From Oceanobacillus senegalensis (lineage in GTDB: Bacteria; Bacillota; Bacilli; Bacillales; Amphibacillaceae), in assembly GCF_900176885.1 (NCBI RefSeq), contig NZ_LT839648.1, positions 1,329,049-1,393,048 on the forward strand: 64,000 nt of DNA, in the 5' to 3' direction. The notes under the pieces are model-generated. The model did not search any database. It had not been told where the DNA came from and saw nothing but the letters and a program-made list of their open reading frames with translations. Positions within the stretch are counted from its first letter, which is position 1. Each line of letters begins with the position of its first letter. This document shows positions 53,934 through 62,287 of this stretch, in pieces. The translations under genes and the position numbers were made by a program.

Positions 53934-55022
53934 ATGACTTATATCTGTTCAACTGGTATTAGTACACCAAAGTATAATATAAATCAACAAGACATCAAAC
54001 ATTTGGTTAAGGAAATTTTTCGTTATTCATCAAGACAGGTAGATAGATTACTACCCGTTTTTGATAATGCGGCGGTGAAAAACAGACAATTTGTTGTGGA
54101 GAAGTCATGGTTTCAAGAGGATCATTCTTTTGAGGAGAAAAACAGACTCTATGAGAAATTAGCTAAGGATTATTCATTAAAAGCTATTGATCATTGCTTA
54201 CATAATCAGGACTTTTTAACAGACAAGATACCATATGAAGCAATTGATACCATTATTTTTGTATCTAGTTCCGGTATTGCAGCACCATCTATGGATGCTT
54301 ATCTTATCAACGAACGCCCGTTCCGTTACGATATAAAGCGCATGCCTTTATGGGGGCTTGGTTGTGCAGGTGGCGCTATGGGACTATCAAAGGCATATGA
54401 TTGGACGAATGCATATCCTGATAAGATTGCACTGGTTGTCTGTACTGAGCTTTGTAGTTTGACTTTTCAAAAGGGAGATATTAAAAAGAGTAATATTATT
54501 GGAACCGCTTTATTTGCGGATGGTATTAGTGCAACACTAGTTATTGGAAAAGATTCTCCTTACCGCTCCTATAGTAAGGGGCCTTCATTAAAAATTAAAT
54601 CGACAAGTTCTTTATTAAAACCAAATAGTTCCTCTGTAATGGGATGGGAAGTCACAAATAAAGGGTTAGAGGTGATCTTTTCAAAGAGTATTCCATCGTT
54701 GGTTGAATCATTTTGGAAGGAACACGTGGAGTCCTTTTTAAAAGAGTTGGATATAAAAGAGGATGAAATCCATTCATATATTGCGCATCCAGGAGGAAAA
54801 AAAGTATTACAAGCAATGGAAGATGCATTACAATGCTCACGGGACAAACTAAAGCATTCTTATAAGGTTTTAAGTGAACATGGAAACATGTCTTCTGCAA
54901 CCGTTTTATATGTTTTAAATGAATGGATGAAAGAAGGGATAAATGGAAATAATAAAAGCGTATTATCCGCATTAGGGCCTGGATTTAGCTCTGAATTACT
55001 ATTATTGGAGTGGAATGAATGA
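53934..55022 (+). CDS. bpsA: Type III polyketide synthase (BpsA-like)
   Basis: Chalcone/stilbene synthase-superfamily homodimer that condenses fatty acyl-CoA with malonyl-CoA. The catalytic triad is visible: Cys in LWGLGCAGGAMGLSKA (near residue 143), His in YIAHPGGKKVL, and Asn in HGNMSSATVLYVL. Length 362 aa. B. subtilis BpsA makes alkylpyrones, and its neighbour BpsB methylates them; the same pairing is seen here, with a four-base overlap. The product chemistry is inferred. Confidence 0.9.
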   Translation: MTYICSTGISTPKYNINQQDIKHLVKEIFRYSSRQVDRLLPVFDNAAVKNRQFVVEKSWFQEDHSFEEKNRLYEKLAKDYSLKAIDHCLHNQDFLTDKIPYEAIDTIIFVSSSGIAAPSMDAYLINERPFRYDIKRMPLWGLGCAGGAMGLSKAYDWTNAYPDKIALVVCTELCSLTFQKGDIKKSNIIGTALFADGISATLVIGKDSPYRSYSKGPSLKIKSTSSLLKPNSSSVMGWEVTNKGLEVIFSKSIPSLVESFWKEHVESFLKELDIKEDEIHSYIAHPGGKKVLQAMEDALQCSRDKLKHSYKVLSEHGNMSSATVLYVLNEWMKEGINGNNKSVLSALGPGFSSELLLLEWNE

Positions 55023-55540
55023 TGCAAATCTTTATGTGGCTTTTACTTGCTTTTATTATTTTACAACGGTTGGTTGAGCTGTTAATCGCTAGAAGAAATG
55101 AACAGTGGATGAGGGAACGGGGAGGAATAGAAATAGGATCAGAACATTACAAGTGGTTTTTCATTGTGCACAGTTGTTTCTTTATTTCTATCCTTCTAGA
55201 AGTATCACTACAAACAAATAGTGTGAGTGAACTAAATAACTATCTATTTGCTCTATTTCTTTTAACCCAACTAGCAAGAGTTTGGTGTATTCAATCATTA
55301 GGTAGGTTTTGGAATACAAAAATTATTGTTCTTCCTAATGTAGCTCTCGTTAAAAGGGGACCTTATAAATATATCAAGCATCCCAATTATGTGATTGTGG
55401 GCGTTGAGCTTTTTGTTATCCCACTATTGTTTGGAGCATACATGACGGCTGTATTGTTTCCACTATTTCATTTAATTTTATTGAAGATACGCATACCGGC
55501 AGAAGAAAAGGCATTGAAAAAAGTTAAAATGGGAAAATAA
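55019..55540 (+). CDS. bpsB: Isoprenylcysteine methyltransferase-family O-methyltransferase (BpsB/YpbQ)
   Basis: 173-aa integral membrane methyltransferase with four to five hydrophobic helices. The ICMT-type C-terminal signature is present: LVKRGPYKYIKHPNYVIVGV, then EEKAL. In B. subtilis the homolog methylates the alkylpyrones made by BpsA to alkylpyrone methyl ethers. The start overlaps the end of bpsA (ATGA overlap), so the two are translationally coupled. Confidence 0.88.
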   Translation: MMQIFMWLLLAFIILQRLVELLIARRNEQWMRERGGIEIGSEHYKWFFIVHSCFFISILLEVSLQTNSVSELNNYLFALFLLTQLARVWCIQSLGRFWNTKIIVLPNVALVKRGPYKYIKHPNYVIVGVELFVIPLLFGAYMTAVLFPLFHLILLKIRIPAEEKALKKVKMGK

Positions 55541-55573
55541 AAGGAGGACAGTACATAACTGTCCTTCTTTTAT

Positions 55574-57265
55574 TTAATTATTACCGATTGGCCATGCAAA
55601 TGGTGCTGATCCTGGTGGTGCATTTTGAATTATGTCTGCAATTGGTATAGTATAAGCAAATAGAATTAAAGCGATGGTTATACCAATCCATAATTTCCAG
55701 TTTTCTAACCACATAGGAGTTGGTTGCGCGTCTTTATCTTCCACTGCAATAGGGAACTCTTGATCTCCTTTAGGTGCAAAGAAGGCTAATTTGATAAAAA
55801 TGTAAATCATGAGAATAATCGCGATAAAAAGGATGGAACCCCCGATTGCTTGAGCCATTTGATATGCTCCCCATTCTGCTACTTGTTCGGACCCATTATA
55901 TGTTGAATAGGCTGAACGTCTAGGACCACCTAAAAGGCCCTGAATATGCATAGCACCAGACATGATGGTCATACCAACCGTCCAGAAAATTGTTTGTATA
56001 ATACCTAGCCGGTTAATTGATTTTGTCAGTTTACGTCCAGTTAAATGAGGTACTAACCAGTACGTGATACCAAAAAAAGTAAGAATAACAGTTGTTGCCA
56101 CTGTTAAATGAAAGTGACCAGTGACCCAAATGGTATTATGAATAACAGAATTTAATTGGTAAGAAGCATTAATAAGGCCTCCAGCTCCTCCAGGAATAAA
56201 CGCTGCCATACCAATAAAAGGAGCTAGGAAACGCACATCTTTCCATGGCAGATGTTTAAGCCATCCAAATAATCCTCCATAACCTTTTTTACGACCGGTA
56301 ATTTCAAACGTTGCAAACATAGAAAATGCTGTCATCAAACTTGGAATAACAACCATAAAGGTCAATGTTACTTGAATAAACTTCCAAGTTGTATCAAGCC
56401 CTGGTTCTGTCAATTGGTGATGAAGTCCAACTGGTATAGAGAAGAACAAAAATAATACAAAAGCTAATCGTGCTAGTGAATCACTAAATATTTTCCCTCC
56501 GATAATTTTTGGAATAATTGCATACCATGCCATGTATGCAGGTAATAACCAAAAATAAACTAATGGGTGACCGAAATACCAAAACAACGTACGGCTTAAT
56601 AGAACATCTATGGTTGCAGCATATCCTAATGACCAAGGAATAAATTGGAATAAAACAGTTCCAGCTACTCCAAGTGTACATATAAACCACATGACCATGT
56701 TAATTACTACCATAAATGCTAGAAGCGGAGATTTTTCATTGGGATGTTTCTTTTTCCAAAGATATAGTTGTCTCCAATTAACGAAACATGAAATCCAACT
56801 TCCTACAATTACTAGAGCTAAACCGATATAAAAAGCAGGGTGCGCTTGTAATGGGGCATAGAATGTATAAAGTACGCTTGCTTTCCCATAAAGAACAGTA
56901 ATTGCAGTTGTAAGTGTTCCAAATGTCATTACCCAAAAACCTAACCAAGCTACACGTTTCTGGGTTTCAGAGATACCCACTGTTTTTCCCATTAATGCAT
57001 ATTGGAATCCAATAATAAAGTATGTCGTTAGAACAAGCCCTAATATTACTCCGTGCACCGTTAATACCTGATAATAGTCAATTCCAGCTGGTAAGGTAAA
57101 ATGACCTGAACGAACTAGTACTTGTAAAAGCCCCATTAATCCGCCGACAAATAATGCAATAAAGGCGAAGGTAATATAAGACATATAAAGTCTTTTTTCT
57201 GATTTTGATATAGTTAATGGAAATCTTGAGTCATTTCTAAAGTTTAATAATTTCTCAACGGCCAT
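55574..57265 (-). CDS. ba3-type cytochrome c oxidase subunit I
   Basis: Heme-copper oxidase subunit of the B (ba3) family, reducing oxygen and pumping protons. About 13 hydrophobic helices. Heme-copper ligands: WYFGHPLVYFWLLPAY (CuB His and the cross-linked Tyr), VGLHHQLTEPG (two CuB His) and GHFHLTVATTV (heme His). Length 563 aa is typical of the Thermus/Bacillus ba3 group. The start overlaps the stop of subunit II (TAATG), so the genes are coupled. It lacks the subunit III/IV genes of caa3 operons. Confidence 0.95.
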   Translation of the reverse strand: MAVEKLLNFRNDSRFPLTISKSEKRLYMSYITFAFIALFVGGLMGLLQVLVRSGHFTLPAGIDYYQVLTVHGVILGLVLTTYFIIGFQYALMGKTVGISETQKRVAWLGFWVMTFGTLTTAITVLYGKASVLYTFYAPLQAHPAFYIGLALVIVGSWISCFVNWRQLYLWKKKHPNEKSPLLAFMVVINMVMWFICTLGVAGTVLFQFIPWSLGYAATIDVLLSRTLFWYFGHPLVYFWLLPAYMAWYAIIPKIIGGKIFSDSLARLAFVLFLFFSIPVGLHHQLTEPGLDTTWKFIQVTLTFMVVIPSLMTAFSMFATFEITGRKKGYGGLFGWLKHLPWKDVRFLAPFIGMAAFIPGGAGGLINASYQLNSVIHNTIWVTGHFHLTVATTVILTFFGITYWLVPHLTGRKLTKSINRLGIIQTIFWTVGMTIMSGAMHIQGLLGGPRRSAYSTYNGSEQVAEWGAYQMAQAIGGSILFIAIILMIYIFIKLAFFAPKGDQEFPIAVEDKDAQPTPMWLENWKLWIGITIALILFAYTIPIADIIQNAPPGSAPFAWPIGNN

Positions 57266-57768
57266 TATTCATACACCTCCACAGTAGCATACATCATATG
57301 ATGGCCTACTCCACAGTATTCATTACATAGAAGTGTGTATTCTCCTGGGGTTTTCATTTCTACTTCCATACTGCTTATATATCCCGGCTCTACCATCATA
57401 TTTGCATTGGTTCCAGCAATATTAAATCCATGGATAACATCAGGTGAGGTTGCTTGAATGAGAACAGTAGATCCTTTAGGAATTCTAATGTGTTTTACTG
57501 CATTTCCATCTTCGTCTTTTCCTAAATCATAATTAAAGGCACTAGCAACAACATTTAGGACATATTTCCCATCATCCACTTTCGTTAATCCAAGGTTCTC
57601 TGGTTTAAATGCTTCTTCCGCTTGAATGTTCTCTGGATCAATAGTAATTCCGTGACTTTGTGGATGTGTACCTAAATAAAATGCACCATATCCTAAAATG
57701 ATTAAGAAAATTATTAATCCAGCAATACCAAAAGTGAGCCACCATTTTTCATATTTGTGTAAATGCAT
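57265..57768 (-). CDS. ba3-type cytochrome c oxidase subunit II
   Basis: CuA-bearing subunit: one N-terminal membrane helix (about 12-33), then a periplasm-side cupredoxin domain with the CuA ligands in DVIHGFNIAG and CNEYCGVGHHMM (CxxxC, His, Met). At 167 aa it is the short form typical of ba3 oxidases, with one rather than two helices. It receives electrons from cytochrome c, for example from the QcrABC branch. Confidence 0.95.
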   Translation of the reverse strand: MHLHKYEKWWLTFGIAGLIIFLIILGYGAFYLGTHPQSHGITIDPENIQAEEAFKPENLGLTKVDDGKYVLNVVASAFNYDLGKDEDGNAVKHIRIPKGSTVLIQATSPDVIHGFNIAGTNANMMVEPGYISSMEVEMKTPGEYTLLCNEYCGVGHHMMYATVEVYE

Positions 57769-57805
57769 CTTATTCGTTCCCCCTTCAAACTAATTTTTTA
57801 ACGCA

Positions 57806-57946
57806 TCATCTTGAAAGAAATAACATAAATACGGCAACCCATGAAACAACAATAAACAATCCAACAAAAGTAACAGAAGTTAGGGTTCCTTTTAAATTCG
57901 GTTCTTTTTCTGAATGAGAATGATGTGGATGTTTCTTCGTACTCAT
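57806..57946 (-). CDS. Cytochrome c oxidase subunit IIa
   Basis: A 46-aa protein below usual cut-offs. A His-rich start (MSTKKHPHHSHSEKEPNLKG) is followed by one hydrophobic helix, TSVTFVGLFIVVSWVAVFML. Size, topology and position immediately upstream of subunit II match the single-helix CoxIIa subunit of ba3 oxidases. AAGGAGTG lies six bases before the ATG at 57946. It makes the operon IIa-II-I. Confidence 0.88.
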   Translation of the reverse strand: MSTKKHPHHSHSEKEPNLKGTLTSVTFVGLFIVVSWVAVFMLFLSR

Positions 57947-58373
57947 TTTTTTCACTCCTTTGGTTCTAGGATTATCTATCTATTTCCATCATACACAATA
58001 TAAGAATAGAATTTACAAGGTATGTAAACGTTTCACAATTTGTTCAATAACCTTTATTGGCCGTCTTATTGCAATTTTATTAACCTTTTAGTTAGAAAAG
58101 TATTTGAACATTTTGTGATAAAAAGAAAACATATGTTCGTTGTCGAGGCAAAAGTTACTATAGTTAGGAAAAGAGTCCATTGTTTAAGGAATTTATAGAA
58201 AATGGGGGAATGGATGTCTAGGGAAGAGCTTTTTCCCTAAAGAAATGCTGTGTTTCGCTTTACCATTAGTTGGCTTAGAAATAGACGGACCCCAATTACT
58301 ATGCTTCATCTTTCGGTTCGTCAAACTAAGAAATGTATGATAATAGCTAGTATTATTTAAAAATAGGCACAAA
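57947..58373. other. Intergenic region between the oxidase operon and the cold-shock gene
   Basis: The first 150 bp should hold the oxidase promoter on the minus strand, but no clear -35/-10 pair was found. TAGGGAA and TTCCCTA (about 58218-58240) form a small hairpin. A 38-codon minus-strand frame (58193-58309) has no ribosome site. Nothing else is recognised. Confidence 0.4.
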
Positions 58374-58404
58374 AAAAGCGAAAACCTTTTAGATTTTCGC
58401 TTTT
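58374..58404. terminator. Terminator after the cold-shock gene
   Basis: AAAAGCGAAAA and TTTTCGCTTTT with a nine-base loop, 20 bp after the stop on the minus strand; T-runs on both strands. Confidence 0.85.
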
Positions 58405-58423
58405 ATATTATATAGTTGTTTAT

Positions 58424-58624
58424 TTATTTTTTAGTAACATTTGCAGCTTGAGGTCCACGTTCACCTTCAACAATTTCAAAAGAAACTTCTTGACCTTCTT
58501 CTAAAGATTTGAATCCTTCTTCTTGAATTGCAGAATAGTGTACGAATACATCATTTCCTTCTTCTAGTTGAATGAAACCATAGCCCTTTTCTGCATTAAA
58601 CCATTTTACTACTCCGTTTTGCAT
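58424..58624 (-). CDS. Cold-shock protein (Csp family)
   Basis: 66-aa single cold-shock domain RNA chaperone. RNP1 is KGYGFIQ (residues 13-19) and RNP2 is VFVHYS (about 26-31); the start [17 protein letters not shown] and the end [11 protein letters not shown] are typical of Bacillus CspB/CspC/CspD, between which I do not choose. AGGAGGAT lies before the ATG. A long leader with a strong hairpin precedes it (58625-58791). Confidence 0.96.
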   Translation of the reverse strand: MQNGVVKWFNAEKGYGFIQLEEGNDVFVHYSAIQEEGFKSLEEGQEVSFEIVEGERGPQAANVTKK

Positions 58625-58694
58625 TTACATATCCTCCTAAAAACTTTCACGTAAAACGTGGTAATACAAAGTAGAGAAACAAAAACATTAATCT

Positions 58695-58757
58695 AAAAAG
58701 GCAACCTCCATTAGAAGTGTAGGATCACTATTACATCCACTTCTATAGGAAGTTGCC
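58695..58757 (-). promoter_or_regulatory. Terminator-like hairpin inside the cold-shock leader
   Basis: On the minus strand GGCAACTTCC pairs with GGAGGTTGCC, then TAGAAGTG pairs with CACTTCTA, giving an almost continuous 20-bp stem with an 18-base loop. TTTTTAG follows directly at 58699-58695. It lies about 35-95 nt into the predicted transcript, between the promoter and the start codon, as an attenuator or RNA switch would. Confidence 0.65.
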
Positions 58758-58797
58758 TGTCTATTAATGAATCCGTACATCTTCTTTGCTTATTCTT

Positions 58798-58826
58798 AAT
58801 ATAGTCCATTTGTAGACCATAGTCAA
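58798..58826 (-). promoter_or_regulatory. Sigma-A promoter of the cold-shock gene
   Basis: Minus strand TTGACT (58826-58821), exactly 17 bp, TATATT (58803-58798). It predicts a 5' leader of about 165 nt. Confidence 0.8.
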
Positions 58827-58935
58827 GAAAATACTACCATTTTTATGAAATTATCCGTATTATTTAAACATTAGTATGTAACTTTTAAAATGTGTTATAT
58901 AATTTAGTCATTAAACAGTTTCAGGGGTGATTAAA

Positions 58936-59523
58936 ATGAACGATAGGGAACAATTAAAGGCTATTAGACAGTATATTAAGAGTGTATTTAAGAATGATGT
59001 TTCTGGTCATGATTTTTATCATATGTCTAGAGTAGCGAAAAATGCTGTGCAGATAGCTGCATATGAAGATGCTGATTTATTTATTACGGAAGCGGCTGCC
59101 TGGTTACATGATGTAGGGGATCATAAATTGTTTGAAAATCCAAGTAAAGACATAGAGAAGATGAATGAATTCTTACGTACATTGGATATTTCCGAAGAAC
59201 AAATCTCAGTCATTAACACTATTATTAATGAAATTTCATTTAGTAAAGGAAAAGTACCACAATCCTTAGAAGGAAAAATTGTACAAGATGCTGATCGCCT
59301 AGATGCAATTGGAGCAATCGGAATCGCTAGAACGTTTGCCTATGGGGGGTTTCATGGACAGTTAATTCACCACGATGAATTAAAAAACACATCCGTCCAA
59401 CATTTTTATGATAAATTATTAACCCTAAAGGATACAATGAATACGAATAAAGCAAGGGCGATTGCCGAGGATAGACATGGGTTTATGGAAACATTTTTAA
59501 ATCAGCTTGATAAGGAATGGTAG
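58936..59523 (+). CDS. HD-domain phosphohydrolase (YedJ-like)
   Basis: 195-aa soluble HD protein with metal ligands in GHDFYHMSRVAKNA, AAWLHDVGDHK (HD pair near residue 58) and VQDADRLDAIGAIGIARTFAYGG (third Asp and the family's DAIGAIG loop). This pattern is that of the YedJ/YpgQ group; B. subtilis YpgQ has pyrophosphohydrolase activity on nucleotides. ATG 58936 follows AGGGGTGA. A solitary gene with its own terminator. Confidence 0.88.
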   Translation: MNDREQLKAIRQYIKSVFKNDVSGHDFYHMSRVAKNAVQIAAYEDADLFITEAAAWLHDVGDHKLFENPSKDIEKMNEFLRTLDISEEQISVINTIINEISFSKGKVPQSLEGKIVQDADRLDAIGAIGIARTFAYGGFHGQLIHHDELKNTSVQHFYDKLLTLKDTMNTNKARAIAEDRHGFMETFLNQLDKEW

Positions 59524-59525
59524 TT

Positions 59526-59577
59526 AAAAAGCCACATCCTTCTTTATGTATATACTTCCAAAGAAGAGTGGCTTTTT
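59526..59577 (+). terminator. Terminator after the HD hydrolase gene
   Basis: AAAAAGCCAC and GTGGCTTTTT, with an inner CTTCTTT/AAAGAAG stem, followed by the T-run. Confidence 0.85.
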
Positions 59578-59633
59578 GATAAATTATTTTATTCTAATAA
59601 ATTACAGTCGTCTTATCCGTAAGAGCAGCTCAA

Positions 59634-59870
59634 TTATGGTTTGATTCGTTTAGCTCCTATATATTTTGACTCCCAGTAAGAGCTAATCATGTTACTGATG
59701 GTAACACCGGATGTGCTTCCAGCATGAATAAATTCTCCGCTTCCTTAGTAGATTCCTAGATGGGTTGGACCAGTTTTATAAGTTGTAAAAAACACGAAAT
59801 CTCCTATAGAAGGGTTGGATACTTCATTTGTAGCATCCCATATCTCCCTAACTGCTTTTCTGAAGCTACT
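59634..59870 (-). pseudogene. Remnant of an NlpC/P60 (C40) peptidoglycan endopeptidase
   Basis: Reading the minus strand from about 59869 gives [20 protein letters not shown], then [14 protein letters not shown], a TAA stop at 59747-59745, then GSGEFIHAGSTSGVTISNM and ISSYWESKYIGAKRIKP before the natural end at 59634. GDFVFF, THLGIY (catalytic His) and FIHA are the second half of the NlpC/P60 domain. The first half with the catalytic Cys is missing, and the segment runs into the thyA upstream region. So the gene is truncated at its 5' end and interrupted. Confidence 0.82.
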
Positions 59871-59988
59871 ATTTTATTGGCTTCAGTTAATAGAAAAAAT
59901 AGTATGATGGCTCGTCTCTCTTGTGTTACAATAAAGCAATATAAACTGAATAATAGTAGGGAATACATAGAAAATGGAGGGATTTCCC

Positions 59989-60945
59989 ATGGCAGTAGGG
60001 GAACAAGCGTATTTAGACTTATGTCAATATATATTAGATAATGGGAATAAACGAGGGGATAGGACGAATACAGGAACATACTCTGTTTTTGGTCATCAAA
60101 TGAGATTTGACTTGCAGAAAGGGTTTCCTTTATTAACAACAAAAAGGGTTCCGTTTACATTGATTGCATCCGAGATGCTGTGGTTTATAAAAGGCGATAC
60201 GAATATTCGCTATTTACTACAACATAATAATAATATTTGGAATGAATGGGCTTTTGAAAAATGGGTTAATAGTAATGAATATCAAGGTCCAGATATGATA
60301 AATTTTGGTATTCGCTCCCAACAAGATGAAAAATTTAATGCTATCTATCAAGAGCAAATGAATCTTTTTAAGGATAAGATTTTAAAGGACGATGCATTTG
60401 CAAAAAAATATGGGGATCTCGGTTCTGTTTACGGAAAACAATGGAGAAAATGGGAGACATCACAAGGTGAAACCATTGACCAATTACAGCAAGTTATCCA
60501 TGCCATTAAACATAATCCTACTTCCCGTAGACATATTGTAACGGCATGGAATCCTGAAGATATTCCGAATATGGCTTTACCTCCATGTCATACCATGTTC
60601 CAATTCTATGTTGCGGATGGAAAATTATCCTGTCAGCTTTATCAAAGAAGCGGAGATGTATTTTTGGGAGTGCCATTTAATATTGCTGGATACGCCTTAT
60701 TGACACATTTAATTGCGCATGAATGCAATCTTGAAGTCGGTGAATTTGTTCATACTCTTGGTGATGCACATATCTATTCCAACCATGTAAAGCAAGTTAA
60801 AACACAACTAAGTCGTCATCCGAAGCCATTACCTCAGCTGAAGCTTAATCAAGAAAAGTCCTCTATTTTTGAATTTACTTTAGATGATTTTGAATTAGTC
60901 GGTTATGATCCACATCCGACGATAAAAGCACCGGTAGCAGTGTAA
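59989..60945 (+). CDS. thyA: Thymidylate synthase
   Basis: Methylates dUMP to dTMP with 5,10-methylene-THF. The catalytic Cys is in [13 protein letters not shown]; the N-terminal [17 protein letters not shown] arginine loop, [14 protein letters not shown] and the nucleotide-binding HIYSNHV are present. At 318 aa it is the long form, with an insertion of about 50 residues in the small domain ([20 protein letters not shown]), as in Lactobacillus casei TS. GGAGGGA lies before the ATG at 59989; an ATG at 59974 lies upstream of that site. It is coupled to dfrA. Confidence 0.96.
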   Translation: MAVGEQAYLDLCQYILDNGNKRGDRTNTGTYSVFGHQMRFDLQKGFPLLTTKRVPFTLIASEMLWFIKGDTNIRYLLQHNNNIWNEWAFEKWVNSNEYQGPDMINFGIRSQQDEKFNAIYQEQMNLFKDKILKDDAFAKKYGDLGSVYGKQWRKWETSQGETIDQLQQVIHAIKHNPTSRRHIVTAWNPEDIPNMALPPCHTMFQFYVADGKLSCQLYQRSGDVFLGVPFNIAGYALLTHLIAHECNLEVGEFVHTLGDAHIYSNHVKQVKTQLSRHPKPLPQLKLNQEKSSIFEFTLDDFELVGYDPHPTIKAPVAV

Positions 60946-60968
60946 ATAGATAGAGGGAGGATATTTTA

Positions 60969-61457
60969 GTGATTTCATTTTTAGTTGCTATGGATAGAAA
61001 TCGTGTTATTGGTTTAAATAGTGATTTACCTTGGTATTTGCCGAGAGATTTAAAGTTTTTTAAAGAGAAGACAACTGGGCATACGATTATTATGGGAAGA
61101 AAAACATTTGATTCTATTGGTAAAGCACTTCCAAATCGGAAAAATATTGTTCTCACAAAACAAAACAAAAGTTTTCCCGAGGAGGTAGAAATCGTACAGA
61201 ACCTATCTGATATAATTGATATGGAGAAAAAGAACCCGAATGAAGAGTATTTTGTAATTGGTGGAGGAAATCTCTTTTCTCAACTATTACAACATGCCGA
61301 TCGAATGTATATAACTTTAATAGACGAAGAATTTAAAGGGGATACATATTTTCCTGATTTTCATGAAGAGGACTGGGTTCTATCCTCTAAAGAAAAGGGG
61401 ACAAAGGATGAAAAAAATCCATATGATTATTACTTCCTTCAGTATGATCGTAGATAG
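60969..61457 (+). CDS. dfrA: Dihydrofolate reductase
   Basis: Regenerates THF from the DHF released by thymidylate synthase. N-terminal ISFLVAMDRNRVIGLNSDLP, LPRDLKFFKEKTTGHTIIMGRKT (segments LPRDLKFFKEKT and IIMGRKTFDSIG) and VIGGGNLF are standard. Length 162 aa. It begins at GTG 60969, with a GGGAGG site, 23 bp after thyA. Confidence 0.95.
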   Translation: MISFLVAMDRNRVIGLNSDLPWYLPRDLKFFKEKTTGHTIIMGRKTFDSIGKALPNRKNIVLTKQNKSFPEEVEIVQNLSDIIDMEKKNPNEEYFVIGGGNLFSQLLQHADRMYITLIDEEFKGDTYFPDFHEEDWVLSSKEKGTKDEKNPYDYYFLQYDRR

Positions 61458-61561
61458 TTATCGATTATTACTTGCCTATTGAAATATAAACTGTTAATAT
61501 AAAAATAAATATGAACTAAAAGGTTTTCATTTATTTAATTACTAAATAAGAAGGTGTACAT

Positions 61562-61771
61562 ATGAGTCTAGCAGGAATTGGTGTACCAGGATTAATTCTT
61601 ATTCTAATCATTGCTCTAGTTATTTTTGGACCAAAAAAGTTGCCAGAAATAGGAAAAGCTGCTGGTCAAACCTTAAAGGAATTTAAGAAATCTGCTAATG
61701 ATTTAACCAGTGATGCAAAAGAAGAAATAAATGAAGCAAAAGAAATTGTTACTGATAAAGATACTAAATAA
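61562..61771 (+). CDS. tatA: Twin-arginine translocase subunit TatA (first copy)
   Basis: 69 aa with a short N-out helix ([20 protein letters not shown]), the hinge [10 protein letters not shown], an amphipathic helix [17 protein letters not shown], and an acidic tail. It forms the pore-type component with TatC at 62.3 kb. A second, shorter copy follows 20 bp downstream, sharing most of the first 40 residues. Confidence 0.95.
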   Translation: MSLAGIGVPGLILILIIALVIFGPKKLPEIGKAAGQTLKEFKKSANDLTSDAKEEINEAKEIVTDKDTK

Positions 61772-61790
61772 TCTTTTGGAGTGTTGATTA

Positions 61791-61949
61791 ATGAGCATTG
61801 GTTTTCCAGGCTTAATTTTAATTTTAATTGTTGCTTTGGTTATTTTTGGTCCTTCCAAGTTACCCGAAATTGGTAAAGCCTTTGGTTCTTCTTTAAAGGA
61901 GTTTAAAAAAGCAGCCCAAGGCATGAATGATGAAACGACAAGGAAATAA
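61791..61949 (+). CDS. tatA: Twin-arginine translocase subunit TatA (second, short copy)
   Basis: 52 aa, too short for most ORF filters. The helix [20 protein letters not shown], then [17 protein letters not shown], is nearly the same as the first tatA, with a much shorter tail (GMNDETTRK). GGAG lies nine bases before ATG 61791. The pair looks like a tandem duplication; two TatA-type proteins may replace the TatA/TatB division of labour (inference). Confidence 0.92.
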   Translation: MSIGFPGLILILIVALVIFGPSKLPEIGKAFGSSLKEFKKAAQGMNDETTRK

Positions 61950-62010
61950 AGAATAGAGTGGAAGGTGTAGGGCTTTTGACCTTACATCTTCTTTTTTCGC
62001 TTAAAGGAGT

Positions 62011-62264
62011 TGTTCAAAAAAGTCCGGTAAAATGACACAGTGAATCAGGGAACCTTCGACTAGGTTTACGTCCTGTGACGAACGTCGAATTCACCACATC
62101 TAGTGGCAGCTCATAGGCTTGCTTTTCCGCATCTCATGTATCTTTTAATGTACACGGCACTCCTGGGAAAAGTAATACACTTATCCCGTGTGCGATGTAA
62201 TACAGAGAAGCATTCCCTATGTTCAAAGCTTTTCCACCTCGAACTTCTTGGTCCTTTTTGAACA
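62011..62264. mobile_element. MITE-like 254-bp element with terminal inverted repeats
   Basis: The left end TGTTCAAAAAAGTCC (62011-62025) matches the right end read inverted, TGTTCAAAAAGGACC (62264-62250), at 13 of 15. The body has no long frame and is GC-richer than its neighbours. A partial relative of the left end is at 4394. No target-site duplication is obvious. The element sits between tatA and tatC, ending 11 bp before the tatC ribosome site. Confidence 0.65.
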
Positions 62265-62287
62265 CATACTTACATAAGGAGTGAATA

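Noticed and set aside
58193-58309. 38-codon minus-strand frame between the oxidase operon and the cold-shock gene
   Set aside because: No ribosome site before its ATG, a small hairpin lies within it, and the composition gives no recognisable family.
59804-60142. 112-codon minus-strand frame across the thyA start
   Set aside because: It overlaps thyA and runs in a different frame from the NlpC/P60 remnant; no motif.
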